Shown piece by piece: positions 53,591 through 61,701 of a DNA stretch of 64,000 bases (positions are counted from its first letter, which is position 1; each line of letters starts with the position of its first letter). The notes under the pieces are model-generated. The model was given only the letters and a program-made list of their open reading frames with translations. It had not been told where the DNA came from and searched no databases. This DNA comes from Glaciecola flavus (GTDB taxonomy: Bacteria; Pseudomonadota; Gammaproteobacteria; Enterobacterales; Alteromonadaceae): NCBI RefSeq assembly GCF_042646125.1, contig NZ_JBHRSW010000010.1, positions 1-64,000 of the forward strand. The letters run 5' to 3'. The position numbers and the translations under genes are program-made.

Positions 53591-54345
53591 ATGTTCCTAA
53601 AGCTCAATTCAATGTTTTTGTTTTGGATATAAATAGGCTCGCAACTGTGCGCTTCGTAGTATGGAGGGCCTTTGTGCTGTGTTCTGCCCGCTATTTGAAA
53701 GTTATTTTGTACTAGCACGCCGTTGTGAAGAACGGTTATGCTTGCTTTCTCCAACAGTGCTCCATCGTTTGCGAATCGTGGTGCTTTAAATATTACATCG
53801 TAGCTTTGCCATTGCATGGGCGCTAGGCTTGCATTCACAAGTGGCGCGCTTTGTTTGTAGACAGATGCAGCTTGACCATTTACATAAGTTGGGTTGTCAT
53901 ATGAATCAAGGATTTGCAGTTCATAGCGGCCTTGAATGAAAATCCCGCTATTGCCTTGACGTTGCCCTGAGCGCTCTGAGTTTTTAGGCGGCGTCCGCCA
54001 CTCGATATGCAGTTGCATGTCGCAGAACTTTTCTTTAGTGGCAATACCTGTTGTGTTCGGCTCAATGGTAAGAATACCTCCTTTAACGCGCCATTTTGCT
54101 TCACCGTTGTGTCCTCGCCATTTGTCTAGATTTGTTCCATTGAACAAGCTTATTGCATCCGATGGAATGGGGTAGGGATTCACTTTTTTGGGAACAGGTT
54201 CCCAAATTTCAGTATCTTCAGGCTTGTATTGTTCCGATGCATAAAGTTTGTGGATAAGGAATAAAGCTAAAATAAACAACGATTTAGCGGTAAACCATGC
54301 GATGGAACAAGAAAAAGAAGTATCTAAACGAGTAATTTTTCGCAT
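53572..54345 (-). CDS. DUF1080 (3-keto-disaccharide hydrolase family) protein
   Basis: 257 residues with an N-terminal export helix. The jelly-roll domain has the family motifs SLFNGTNLDKWRGHNG, WRVKGGILTIEP, QLHIEWRTP, GNSGIFIQGRYELQILDS and WQSYDVIFKAPRF. Relatives include enzymes that cleave 3-keto-glycosides, sugars first oxidised at C3. First gene of a three-gene operon with a cytochrome and a possible dehydrogenase, which fits oxidation followed by cleavage. A foldback element starts 75 bases upstream of its start. Confidence 0.88.
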   Translation of the reverse strand: MRKITRLDTSFSCSIAWFTAKSLFILALFLIHKLYASEQYKPEDTEIWEPVPKKVNPYPIPSDAISLFNGTNLDKWRGHNGEAKWRVKGGILTIEPNTTGIATKEKFCDMQLHIEWRTPPKNSERSGQRQGNSGIFIQGRYELQILDSYDNPTYVNGQAASVYKQSAPLVNASLAPMQWQSYDVIFKAPRFANDGALLEKASITVLHNGVLVQNNFQIAGRTQHKGPPYYEAHSCEPIYIQNKNIELSFRNIWVRHI

Positions 54346-54419
54346 ATAAGTTTACAAATGAAAATATTAAATTATATGTAAAATACTATGCATTATGGTG
54401 TAAATGCAATTTTAAATCA

Positions 54420-54559
54420 CAGCAGATACATAACGTAGAAGCTCCCCTTTTTTCATCGTAAAACCGCTGCGAGTACATCCATGTACGCTTTGATTTTTCG
54501 TCCATGAAAAATAAATTTTGCGATGAAAAAAGGGGAGCTTCTACGTTATGTATCTGCTG
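54420..54559. repeat. foldback element A: 44-nt inverted arms around a 52-nt conserved core
   Basis: The arm at 54420-54463 and its complement at 54516-54559 pair with one G-T mismatch. The core at 54464-54515 holds two small hairpins: GTACAT-CC-ATGTAC and ATTTTTC-6 nt-GAAAAAT. The core matches that of the element at 60354 at 43 of 52 positions. The arms of the two elements share no clear sequence. It lies between divergent genes, so it is not placed as a terminator. Confidence 0.9.
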
Positions 54560-54641
54560 CTAATTTTAATTTTTTCAGCATTTAAACCAATTGAGTTTTC
54601 TTATCGACTAAGCTAACAAGTAAAACAAAAACACTGAGTGA

Positions 54642-55205
54642 ATGACCGCAAGTCCGAGAGTTTCAGTTTCAGAAGGCATGTATGAAAATGATGAAGAAAG
54701 CATCATTTTAGCCGCGCAAAAAGGCGATCGCATAGCGTTCAAAACACTATATGAACGGCATATTCCACGCGTATATGCCTTGTGCTTTCGGCTGTGTGCG
54801 GATAAATCTCATGCAGAAGATGCGGCTCAAGAGGTGTTTATTCAGTTGTGGCGTAAACTTGATAACTATGACCGTCGAAGCCAGTTTTCAACGTGGTTAT
54901 ACAGTGTGACGGCAAATGTGACGATTTCGTATTTACGCAGACAAAAAGCGTGGTGGCAAAAGGCCTTCAGTATCGAAACAGAAGCAGATTTACCAGACTC
55001 GATTGCGTGTGATCCAGATATTACGAGCCTAGAAAAACATATTTTTAAGCTACCCGAAAGAGCAAGGTGGGTATTCGTATTGCACGCAATCGAAGGCTAC
55101 CGCCATGAAGAAATAGGCAAGATGCTGGGCATGGCAGTAGGCACCAGTAAAGCGCAGTTTCACCGTGCGAAGCAGTTGGTAGAGGAGTCGATAGAACATG
55201 GCTGA
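54642..55205 (+). CDS. ECF RNA polymerase sigma factor
   Basis: 187 residues. Region 2 has FKTLYERHIPRVYALCFRL, AEDAAQEVFIQLWRKL and RSQFSTWLYSVTANV; region 4 has LPERARWVFVLHAIEGYRHEEIGKML and VGTSKAQFHRAK. This is the RpoE-like general group. The next gene overlaps its end by 8 bases and encodes a single-pass membrane protein that is the likely anti-sigma factor. Together with the DUF4097 protein it makes an envelope-stress-like unit. ATG 54642 is a reasonable start, although the ribosome site is not strong. Confidence 0.94.
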   Translation: MTASPRVSVSEGMYENDEESIILAAQKGDRIAFKTLYERHIPRVYALCFRLCADKSHAEDAAQEVFIQLWRKLDNYDRRSQFSTWLYSVTANVTISYLRRQKAWWQKAFSIETEADLPDSIACDPDITSLEKHIFKLPERARWVFVLHAIEGYRHEEIGKMLGMAVGTSKAQFHRAKQLVEESIEHG

Positions 55206-55689
55206 AAAAAAATCAGATTTAAACAGTGCTTTACAAGCCCTGCCAAAAGAAAGAATACCGGCGAGAGATCTATGGCTGGGTGTGGAATACGCTATTGCGG
55301 CAGAAGGCAGTGCTAAACACAAACCCACGAAAAGACAAAGCGTCTGGTACGAGAGTTTTGGTATTGCGGCTTCTTTTTTTATTGTGATTATTGTGGGTTA
55401 TTTCAGTTTTCACGGAAGTTTACAAAACGACGAGTTTATTGCTGAAGAAATGAGTATGCAGTTTGAGCGACAAAAACAAACTTTACTGATGAGTTTAGAA
55501 GACAGTGATGCAACGACAAGTAATTGGCAACAACAATTGAGTGAGTTGGATGACGCAGCTAAAGCCATCAAGCAAGCTTTGGAGAACGACCCTAATAACC
55601 GGGCACTATTGGCGATGTTGCGTAGTGTTTACGAACAACAACTTAAGCTAATTGAGCGCGTGCATACTCCCTCGTGGCAACAAATTTAA
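55198..55689 (+). CDS. single-pass membrane protein, likely anti-sigma factor
   Basis: 163 residues. The N-terminus (SALQALPKERIPARDLWLGVE) has the short helical look of anti-sigma domains. One membrane helix (IAASFFIVIIVGYFSF) is followed by a coiled periplasmic tail (ELDDAAKAIKQALENDPNNRAL). No zinc-finger HxxxCxxC motif is present. Overlap with the sigma gene supports the role. Confidence 0.75.
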   Translation: MAEKKSDLNSALQALPKERIPARDLWLGVEYAIAAEGSAKHKPTKRQSVWYESFGIAASFFIVIIVGYFSFHGSLQNDEFIAEEMSMQFERQKQTLLMSLEDSDATTSNWQQQLSELDDAAKAIKQALENDPNNRALLAMLRSVYEQQLKLIERVHTPSWQQI

Positions 55690-55705
55690 TACTGAGGTAA
55701 GCCTT

Positions 55706-56701
55706 ATGAGATATTTACATTTCCTTTTTAGCCCGTTTGGCAACAACAAACGCAAACTAGTGCTTGGCTCATTGGTATTGCTGTCTGTCAACCAGGCATG
55801 GGCAGGTAAAAAAATCGACGAAATTAAGGATGCAAGTCCAGATAGCATCGTCAAAATAGAACATCTATCGGGCGAGGCAACTATTGAAGGGTGGGACAAA
55901 AACCAAGTCAAGGTTTCAGGTGAACTAGGTGAAAACACTAAAGATTTTCAGTTCACCAGAGATGGGAAGACGATTTCAATTATCGTTAAAGTGGAAAAAA
56001 AGAACAAAAAGCATTGGAACTACGGGCACTATGAGGGCGACGATCTGACTATATTTGTGCCCAAAAAATCGCGAGTGCATTACCGCACTACCAACGCAGA
56101 TGTAGGTGTTAGTGGTATTTTGGGCGGAACTAACATCGACGTAATAAATGGGAATATTCGCGCAAGTGAACTTGAAGGTAGGATTTATCTGGAAACCGTG
56201 AATGGCGAAGTGTCGGCGACTAAGCTCTCGGGTGATCTGGTTGTGGATACGGTAAATGGTGATATTGACATCGAACATATCGCAGGCAAGAAAATCAGGG
56301 TTGAAGCAGTAAACGGTGATATTCAGTTTGATACCTCCGCCGCCGATGTCAACGTTGAAACGGTCAATGGTGATATGCAATTGATTGTGAATTCAGCAAT
56401 GGATATCAATATGAATACCGTCAATGGCTCGGTGGATGCTCGTTTAACCTTGGGCGACGGCGCTTATGTACAAGCCAGTTCGGTAGGGGGGAGTATTGAT
56501 TTGAGCTTTGATGAAAACATTCAAGCAAGCTTCGACATTGAGAGTCATGCAGGCGGAAGAATACGCAATCGTCTAAACGACATTGAGCCGCAAAAAGCCA
56601 AATATGGACCACGCCGCTGGCTGGAATTTTCCATTGGCGAGCCCACGGCGACGGTAGAGGTATCAACGGTAAATGGCAGGGTTACTATCGAGAAAAAGTA
56701 A
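55706..56701 (+). CDS. DUF4097-family secreted beta-repeat protein
   Basis: 331 residues from ATG 55706 (GAGG 8 nt upstream). A signal peptide (ending NQAWAGKK) precedes a beta-solenoid built on repeats of about 15-20 residues with a VNG(D/E)(I/V) core: LETVNGEV, VDTVNGDI, VEAVNGDI, VETVNGDM, MNTVNGSV and, at the end, VSTVNGRV. The early part has EHLSGEATIEGWDKNQVKVSG. Proteins of this family often sit beside ECF sigma factors and may be adhesins or envelope sensors. Function unknown. Confidence 0.88.
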   Translation: MRYLHFLFSPFGNNKRKLVLGSLVLLSVNQAWAGKKIDEIKDASPDSIVKIEHLSGEATIEGWDKNQVKVSGELGENTKDFQFTRDGKTISIIVKVEKKNKKHWNYGHYEGDDLTIFVPKKSRVHYRTTNADVGVSGILGGTNIDVINGNIRASELEGRIYLETVNGEVSATKLSGDLVVDTVNGDIDIEHIAGKKIRVEAVNGDIQFDTSAADVNVETVNGDMQLIVNSAMDINMNTVNGSVDARLTLGDGAYVQASSVGGSIDLSFDENIQASFDIESHAGGRIRNRLNDIEPQKAKYGPRRWLEFSIGEPTATVEVSTVNGRVTIEKK

Positions 56702-56706
56702 AGGTA

Positions 56707-56811
56707 TTACTTTCTTGTGACCCAAAGCTTCATGATTGCACCTAATAATCCAAATATTGAAACGATTGCAAAGAATATCCAAGCGGGCTGCTTTTCTAGC
56801 CCGTGTTTCAT
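56707..56811 (-). CDS. possible small single-pass membrane protein
   Basis: 34 residues. The sequence runs MKHGLEKQPAW, a hydrophobic helix (IFFAIVSIFGLLGAIM) and a basic end (KLWVTRK). GAAGG lies about 10 nt before ATG 56811. It follows the lone nuclease-like gene on the same strand after 108 bases. The hydrophobic-then-basic layout is typical of small membrane proteins, but it may be the tail of a decayed gene. Confidence 0.35.
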   Translation of the reverse strand: MKHGLEKQPAWIFFAIVSIFGLLGAIMKLWVTRK

Positions 56812-56919
56812 CCCATCGAAACCTTCGGGACCACGATTGCCGCAGTTACCAGAGGCCTATATAGAGATCTCCCCGTTACCCAAGTTTGAAATAACTTGTT
56901 GTGTGCAGTTGCAACAGTT

Positions 56920-57318
56920 CTACAATTTATATTTAGCAAGGAGTTCCTTATTTTGTTTTGTAAGTTTTGGAGCGCTCCATGCGCCAGTTTTGATATATGT
57001 TTTATCTGAAATACGATGTTCGATTTTGTCTAAAACTTCGTCGTGAGGGTAGAGATAAACGTCGTCTTCTGAGATAAAGCAAATGAAGATATCTTTCCCA
57101 CAATATTTCTGATTGAAGGAAAAGCGGCCTTTGAGTTGAACCCTGATACTTGTAACGCCATCTATATGAACACCAATAAAGTCCGCACCTTGCCAGTCGT
57201 TATTGAGCCACATTGTAGTAAAACCATAATCCGCTAGCTTTGCTGAAGCCTTCTGGAAATTATACATTTCCTTTGCTTTGGCATTTAGTTCGGAGTAAGA
57301 AATCTTTTTAAAGTCCAA
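56920..57318 (-). CDS. small PD-(D/E)XK-like protein of unknown function
   Basis: 132 residues from TTG 57318, with GAGG 6 nt upstream. The start KKISYSELNAKAKEMYNFQK leads to a stretch WQGADFIGVHIDG...IRVQLKGRF: an Asp followed by a strand with Q-x-K, the pattern of restriction-endonuclease-like folds with Gln in place of Glu. No methylase or other defence gene is adjacent. The role could be nuclease or DNA repair. Confidence 0.7.
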   Translation of the reverse strand: MDFKKISYSELNAKAKEMYNFQKASAKLADYGFTTMWLNNDWQGADFIGVHIDGVTSIRVQLKGRFSFNQKYCGKDIFICFISEDDVYLYPHDEVLDKIEHRISDKTYIKTGAWSAPKLTKQNKELLAKYKL

Positions 57319-57727
57319 TGAATTCCTCTGTATTTCATAACTACATGATTAGATTGTGTGATTTTAAAGTAAGAATACAAAAAGTATTTTCAAACGCAAA
57401 CCTTGAGCTGCCAATGCTTTCATTCTAGCGTTTTCCGTAAAATGGAGTCGCGACCGTACACTGTGACTTTGCGCCAAAGCATTGCAAACCTAGTCGCTGA
57501 AAGCATGTTCACTACAAAAATTAGTTTCAATCTAAAACCGAAAATTACCCACAAAGTTCATATTTGTATATATTTTATTAGCATTAACATAACAAAAACC
57601 GTTGATTCATAGCTGTGAATTTGTATTATGCTGTCGATAAAGTTGTTAACAATTTACCAGATGTAGTGGTCGCATTTGTTTGAATGCGCCTACAGCAACA
57701 CATCCCAAACACTATGAAGGAAGATTT
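57319..57727. other. agarase upstream region
   Basis: No supported gene. It contains the palindrome TTGTTAACAA at 57643-57652 and a hairpin at 57671-57688 (CGCATT/AATGCG, loop TGTTTG) about 28 nt before the agarase ribosome site. No strong promoter is recognised. Confidence 0.45.
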
Positions 57728-60127
57728 ATGCCTAATTTTTCTCGCCGCAATATTGCGCTTGCCTTGGCTGCTATTTTCTCAAGTGCGCATTTACATGTTG
57801 CACATGCAGCAGACAGTAGCAGTGACTTTAAACACAATGTGTCTTTGCCAACCGCTAAAAAGTTGGATGGCGAAATCATGCTGTTCGATTTTGAATCGCG
57901 ACGTGTCCCCTCTGAAATTATTAGCAACAACGCAAAAATAGGGTTGGACAAAAAATCTCCTATCAGTGGTAAGCGTTCACTTACGGTATACTTCAAAACT
58001 AAAGAAAATAATTCCTCTGCAATGGCTATTCGACCTGAAACGCCATTTGATTGGTCGGCATACAAAGATTTCCACTTTGCATATGATGTTACCAATACGG
58101 GAACAGAATCAGTGCAAATCGACCTCACCATGGGTGATAAAAACGGTGATTTTTATACACGAGGTATTGCCGTTGGTGCGGGTGAGACCAAAACTGTTTA
58201 TGCAAAAATGGATGGACATGACCAAGTTGATCCGCCTTGGGCAACGCAAACAGAGTTTAACTTTGCCTCTGGTTTTCGCTCAAACCCTGTCACTTGGGAG
58301 TCAGGTGACCATCAATATTACTCTTTTTGGGGCAAAAAGCGTCTCGATTTGAGCGGCATCACGCAAATATCTTTTAATGCCGTTGGATTGGTAAGTGACA
58401 GACAAATTAAAATAGACAATGTGCGTTTGCGACCTAATCCAGACATGGATGAAAATTTCTTAGTTGGCTTGTTGGACAAATACGGACAAAATGCAAAAGT
58501 TGACTACGAAGACAAAGTTAAAAATGACGAGCACCTCGCGCAAATCGTAGCTGATGAAATGGCAACGTTAACCGGTCAAAAAATGGCGGATCGTTCCAAG
58601 TTTCACGGTTGGAAAGATGGCCCTCGATTTGAAGCGACTGGTTTTTTCCGTACCCAAAAAGTGGGTGGTAAATGGGCGCTGATCGACCCAGAAGGCTATC
58701 TGTATTTTTCTACAGGTATAGACATTATTCGTTTGTCTAACTCGTCTACAATGACCGGCTATGACTTTGATGATAAGTATATTCCCAAGCGCAGTGCAGA
58801 CGATACCGTTGCTGAAGACGATCAGCCCTTAAATAGAGTGGCTGACGAAGCGCTTTACACCAGAAAGGTTGTTAATGAAACTCGCGCAAACTTATTCGAG
58901 TGGTTACCTGATTACGATGATCCGCTAGGTAATCACTTCGGTTATCGTCGTGAAGCGCAGAGTGGGCCACAAAAGCATGGCGAAACATTTAGCTTTTATA
59001 GTGCAAATTTAGAACGTCGCTATGGTGAAACCTACAAAGAATCGTATTTAGACACATGGCGAGCGGTGACTTTGAGACGTATGCTAGATTGGGGTTACAC
59101 CTCCCTTGGTAATTGGTCTCAGGAGCAGTATTACGGTAACAACCAAATTCCTTTTGTTGCATTTGCTGACATTATTGGTGAATTTGGTACTTTGAGTTCG
59201 GGTTTTGACTTTTGGCATGGTGTACCTGATGCCTACGACCCCAAATTCCGTGAAAGAGCGGTCGCTGCTGCCGAGCACGTAGCGGGGCAAATTAATAATA
59301 CACCGTGGTGTATGGGTATCTTTATGGATAATGAGCAGAGCTTTGGTCGCGGCGGCAGTGACGAGCTTTACTATGGTATTGTCTATAACACCTTAAAAGA
59401 AGACGCCGACAAAGTACCGGCGAAAGCGGCGTTCACCAAAATACTGAAAGACAAATATAAGTCGATCAAAAAGTTGAATAAGGCATGGGGTAAGGACTAC
59501 GCCTCTTGGGAAGCCTTTGCTAAAGGTGCAGACTCTAGCTTTAATACTGAGGCACAAAAACAGGATTACTCTGATTTGTTGTATGCGTATGGTGTGCAGT
59601 ACTTTGGCACGGTAAATAGTGCACTTAAAGAAGTACTTCCTAACCACTTGTATTTGGGATCGCGTTTACCTGTTTGGGGTATGCCTGATGAAATCGTGAA
59701 AGCGGCAGCCGAAAATAGCGACGTGATCACATATAACTTGTATGAAGAAGGCATCGTGCCTAGCGAATGGGATATTCTAGAAAAGGTGGACGCACCAAGC
59801 TTAATTGGTGAGTTTAGCTTCGGCTCTGATGATGCCGGACATGTGCATCCTGGAATAATCATTGCGGCAGATCAAAAAGATCGCGGCTATATGATGAAGC
59901 GCTATATGGAAACGATCATCGACAACCCGTATTTTGTTGGTGTGCATATGTTCCAGTACATGGACGGACCTATTTCAGGGCGTGCCTATGACGGTGAAAA
60001 CTACAATACCGGCATGGTAAATGTAGTGGATATTCCATATAAGCATATGGTTGAAGCAGCCAAAGAAGTTCATACAGAACTGTATGAGCGACGCTATGGC
60101 TTCTTAAAAGAAGATAAGAAAAAATAA
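57728..60127 (+). CDS. GH50 beta-agarase, secreted
   Basis: 799 residues from ATG 57728, directly behind GAAGGAAG. A signal peptide (RRNIALALAAIFSSAHLH, cut near AHAAD) precedes a jelly-roll carbohydrate-binding-like domain (about 35-250) and the GH50 TIM barrel. Catalytic residues: acid/base Glu536 (FMDNEQSFGR) and nucleophile Glu695 (LIGEFSFGS), placed almost as in the agarase Aga50D. Other motifs are GYLYFSTGIDIIRL and GFDFWHGVPDAYDP. It cuts beta-1,4 bonds of agarose or its oligosaccharides, giving neoagaro-oligosaccharides. It has its own terminator and no co-transcribed neighbour. Confidence 0.95.
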   Translation: MPNFSRRNIALALAAIFSSAHLHVAHAADSSSDFKHNVSLPTAKKLDGEIMLFDFESRRVPSEIISNNAKIGLDKKSPISGKRSLTVYFKTKENNSSAMAIRPETPFDWSAYKDFHFAYDVTNTGTESVQIDLTMGDKNGDFYTRGIAVGAGETKTVYAKMDGHDQVDPPWATQTEFNFASGFRSNPVTWESGDHQYYSFWGKKRLDLSGITQISFNAVGLVSDRQIKIDNVRLRPNPDMDENFLVGLLDKYGQNAKVDYEDKVKNDEHLAQIVADEMATLTGQKMADRSKFHGWKDGPRFEATGFFRTQKVGGKWALIDPEGYLYFSTGIDIIRLSNSSTMTGYDFDDKYIPKRSADDTVAEDDQPLNRVADEALYTRKVVNETRANLFEWLPDYDDPLGNHFGYRREAQSGPQKHGETFSFYSANLERRYGETYKESYLDTWRAVTLRRMLDWGYTSLGNWSQEQYYGNNQIPFVAFADIIGEFGTLSSGFDFWHGVPDAYDPKFRERAVAAAEHVAGQINNTPWCMGIFMDNEQSFGRGGSDELYYGIVYNTLKEDADKVPAKAAFTKILKDKYKSIKKLNKAWGKDYASWEAFAKGADSSFNTEAQKQDYSDLLYAYGVQYFGTVNSALKEVLPNHLYLGSRLPVWGMPDEIVKAAAENSDVITYNLYEEGIVPSEWDILEKVDAPSLIGEFSFGSDDAGHVHPGIIIAADQKDRGYMMKRYMETIIDNPYFVGVHMFQYMDGPISGRAYDGENYNTGMVNVVDIPYKHMVEAAKEVHTELYERRYGFLKEDKKK

Positions 60128-60145
60128 AACAAATTATAACTAGTT

Positions 60146-60182
60146 AAAAAACCGCCTACTCGCTTGATAGGCGGTTTTTTTT
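60146..60182 (+). terminator. Rho-independent terminator of the agarase gene
   Basis: CCGCCTA and TAGGCGG form a 7-bp stem around a 9-nt loop, extended by A-run/T-run pairing, with eight T after it. Confidence 0.92.
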
Positions 60183-60353
60183 GCTCATGAATTTGGATGC
60201 CTTGTATTATAAAATAACATAACAAAACTTTGGGCTTTCATACTGTTTACTGTCCAAACAAGAATGTATATTAATAGCAATATAGTAAACAGCTAAATGT
60301 ATTGTGCGATAAGTCCGCAATGTTTAAAGTATGCTGCAGTCTCCAGTGGGGTG

Positions 60354-60507
60354 AAAAATTAAGTGAGATAGTAGATGCAAGGTGGAGGGGACAGGTTTAA
60401 AAAACGGCTGCAAGTATATCCATATACACTTGTATTTTTCTTCCATGAAAAATACATTTTTTAAACCTGTCCCCTCCACCTTGCATCTACTATCTCACTT
60501 AATTTTT
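60354..60507. repeat. foldback element B: 51-nt perfect inverted arms around a 52-nt conserved core
   Basis: Arms at 60354-60404 and 60457-60507 are perfectly complementary over 51 nt. The core at 60405-60456 has hairpins GTATAT-CC-ATATAC and GTATTTTTC-6 nt-GAAAAATAC. Relative to element A the first hairpin changes one C-G pair to T-A and the second changes one T-A pair to G-C, so pairing is kept. It ends 46 bases before the first ebo gene and follows the agarase terminator. Confidence 0.92.
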
Positions 60508-60553
60508 ATCACAGTATAAGCGTTCATAGCAGTTCAAAGATAAGGTAAGTGTT

Positions 60554-61696
60554 TTGCGAAATGGTATTAAGGAACCCGTCTGTATAACTCAAAAATTCAC
60601 CATGAGTTATGAGTATCCTGTTTTATTTTGTCGAGAAGTCTTTGATAGACAAAACTATACATTAAGCAAGTTAATTGACAACTTAGCCGAGTCTCCGTGT
60701 GTTCTCCCGATAATTGACAGAGGCGTTGCGGCATTGCGCCCTGAGCTTAAAGAGACTATTTGTGACTATTTTGCCCACCATGGTATTACTGCTTTATCAC
60801 CTGTTGTGTTGGAAGGTGGAGAGGCATGTAAAAATGACGAGACCTTGCTCGAAAGCCTCTATTCTGCCGTTGAAGAACATCGTATTGACCGCCATTCTTA
60901 TTTTTTGGTGATCGGCGGTGGCGCCTTGATCGATGCAGTCGGTTATGCTGCTGCAACAGCCCATCGAGGCGTGCGTTTAATCAGGATGCCCTCCACTGTA
61001 CTGGCGCAAAATGATGCAGGGGTGGGGGTGAAGAATGCTATCAACTTCCACAATCGCAAAAATTTTGTCGGTACTTTTGCCCCGCCTTTTGCAGTTGTAA
61101 ATGATTTTTCTCTGTTGAAGACATTGTCTAGCCGCGATAAGCGCGCGGGTATCGCAGAAGCGGTTAAAGTCGCATTGATAAAAGATCCTGCTTTTTTTAG
61201 CGAGTTGTATGAATTAAGGCATGCGCTTGCGGCCTTTGAACAAAACGCCACAGAAAAAATGATCATTGAATGCGCTAAATGGCATTTAGACCATATTGCT
61301 AATAGCGGTGATCCATTTGAATTGGGTTCAGCACGCCCTTTAGATTTTGGTCATTGGTCGGCTCACAAGTTGGAGCAAATGACAAACAACGCACTGCGAC
61401 ATGGCGAAGCTGTGGCTATTGGCATTGCACTAGACACTATTTATTCTGCCTTGGCTCAACACATTACTGTTGAACAAGCCGATCAAGTCATCGAACTATT
61501 ACTGGATTTGGGTTTTGAATTAAACCACCCCGTACTGACTGACTTAGACATCATACAAGCGCTGAATGAGTTTAAGGAACATTTGGGTGGTGATTTATGT
61601 ATTACCTTGCTGTCAGATATCGGCAAAGGATTTGAAGTTCACGAAATTGATGATGCCTTAATGCTAGACGCAATCAATCAAATTAAAGCCTTGTAG
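60554..61696 (+). CDS. eboD: EboD, 3-dehydroquinate-synthase-like protein
   Basis: 380 residues from TTG 60554, with AAGG 8 nt upstream. The N-terminal QKFTMSYEYPVLF, usual in EboD proteins, supports this start over ATG 60602. Dehydroquinate-synthase fold: NAD-binding VIGGGALIDAVGYAAA, then metal or substrate residues in AEAVKVALIKD, LDFGHWSAHKLE and LRHGEAVAIGI. In ebo clusters this enzyme is thought to make a cyclitol-like or related building block. In the scytonemin producers, ebo genes are needed to move a precursor to the periplasm. First gene of the cluster here. Confidence 0.9.
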   Translation: MRNGIKEPVCITQKFTMSYEYPVLFCREVFDRQNYTLSKLIDNLAESPCVLPIIDRGVAALRPELKETICDYFAHHGITALSPVVLEGGEACKNDETLLESLYSAVEEHRIDRHSYFLVIGGGALIDAVGYAAATAHRGVRLIRMPSTVLAQNDAGVGVKNAINFHNRKNFVGTFAPPFAVVNDFSLLKTLSSRDKRAGIAEAVKVALIKDPAFFSELYELRHALAAFEQNATEKMIIECAKWHLDHIANSGDPFELGSARPLDFGHWSAHKLEQMTNNALRHGEAVAIGIALDTIYSALAQHITVEQADQVIELLLDLGFELNHPVLTDLDIIQALNEFKEHLGGDLCITLLSDIGKGFEVHEIDDALMLDAINQIKAL

Positions 61697-61701
61697 CTTG
61701 A

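Noticed and set aside
57403..57612. A 69-codon open frame upstream of the agarase
   Set aside because: Lys/Ile-rich translation of AT-rich DNA with no ribosome site or motif.
54420..60507. The long inverted repeats as integron attC sites or plain terminators
   Set aside because: attC sites keep conserved ends and vary in the middle; these do the opposite. No T-run follows either stem, and both lie upstream of genes.
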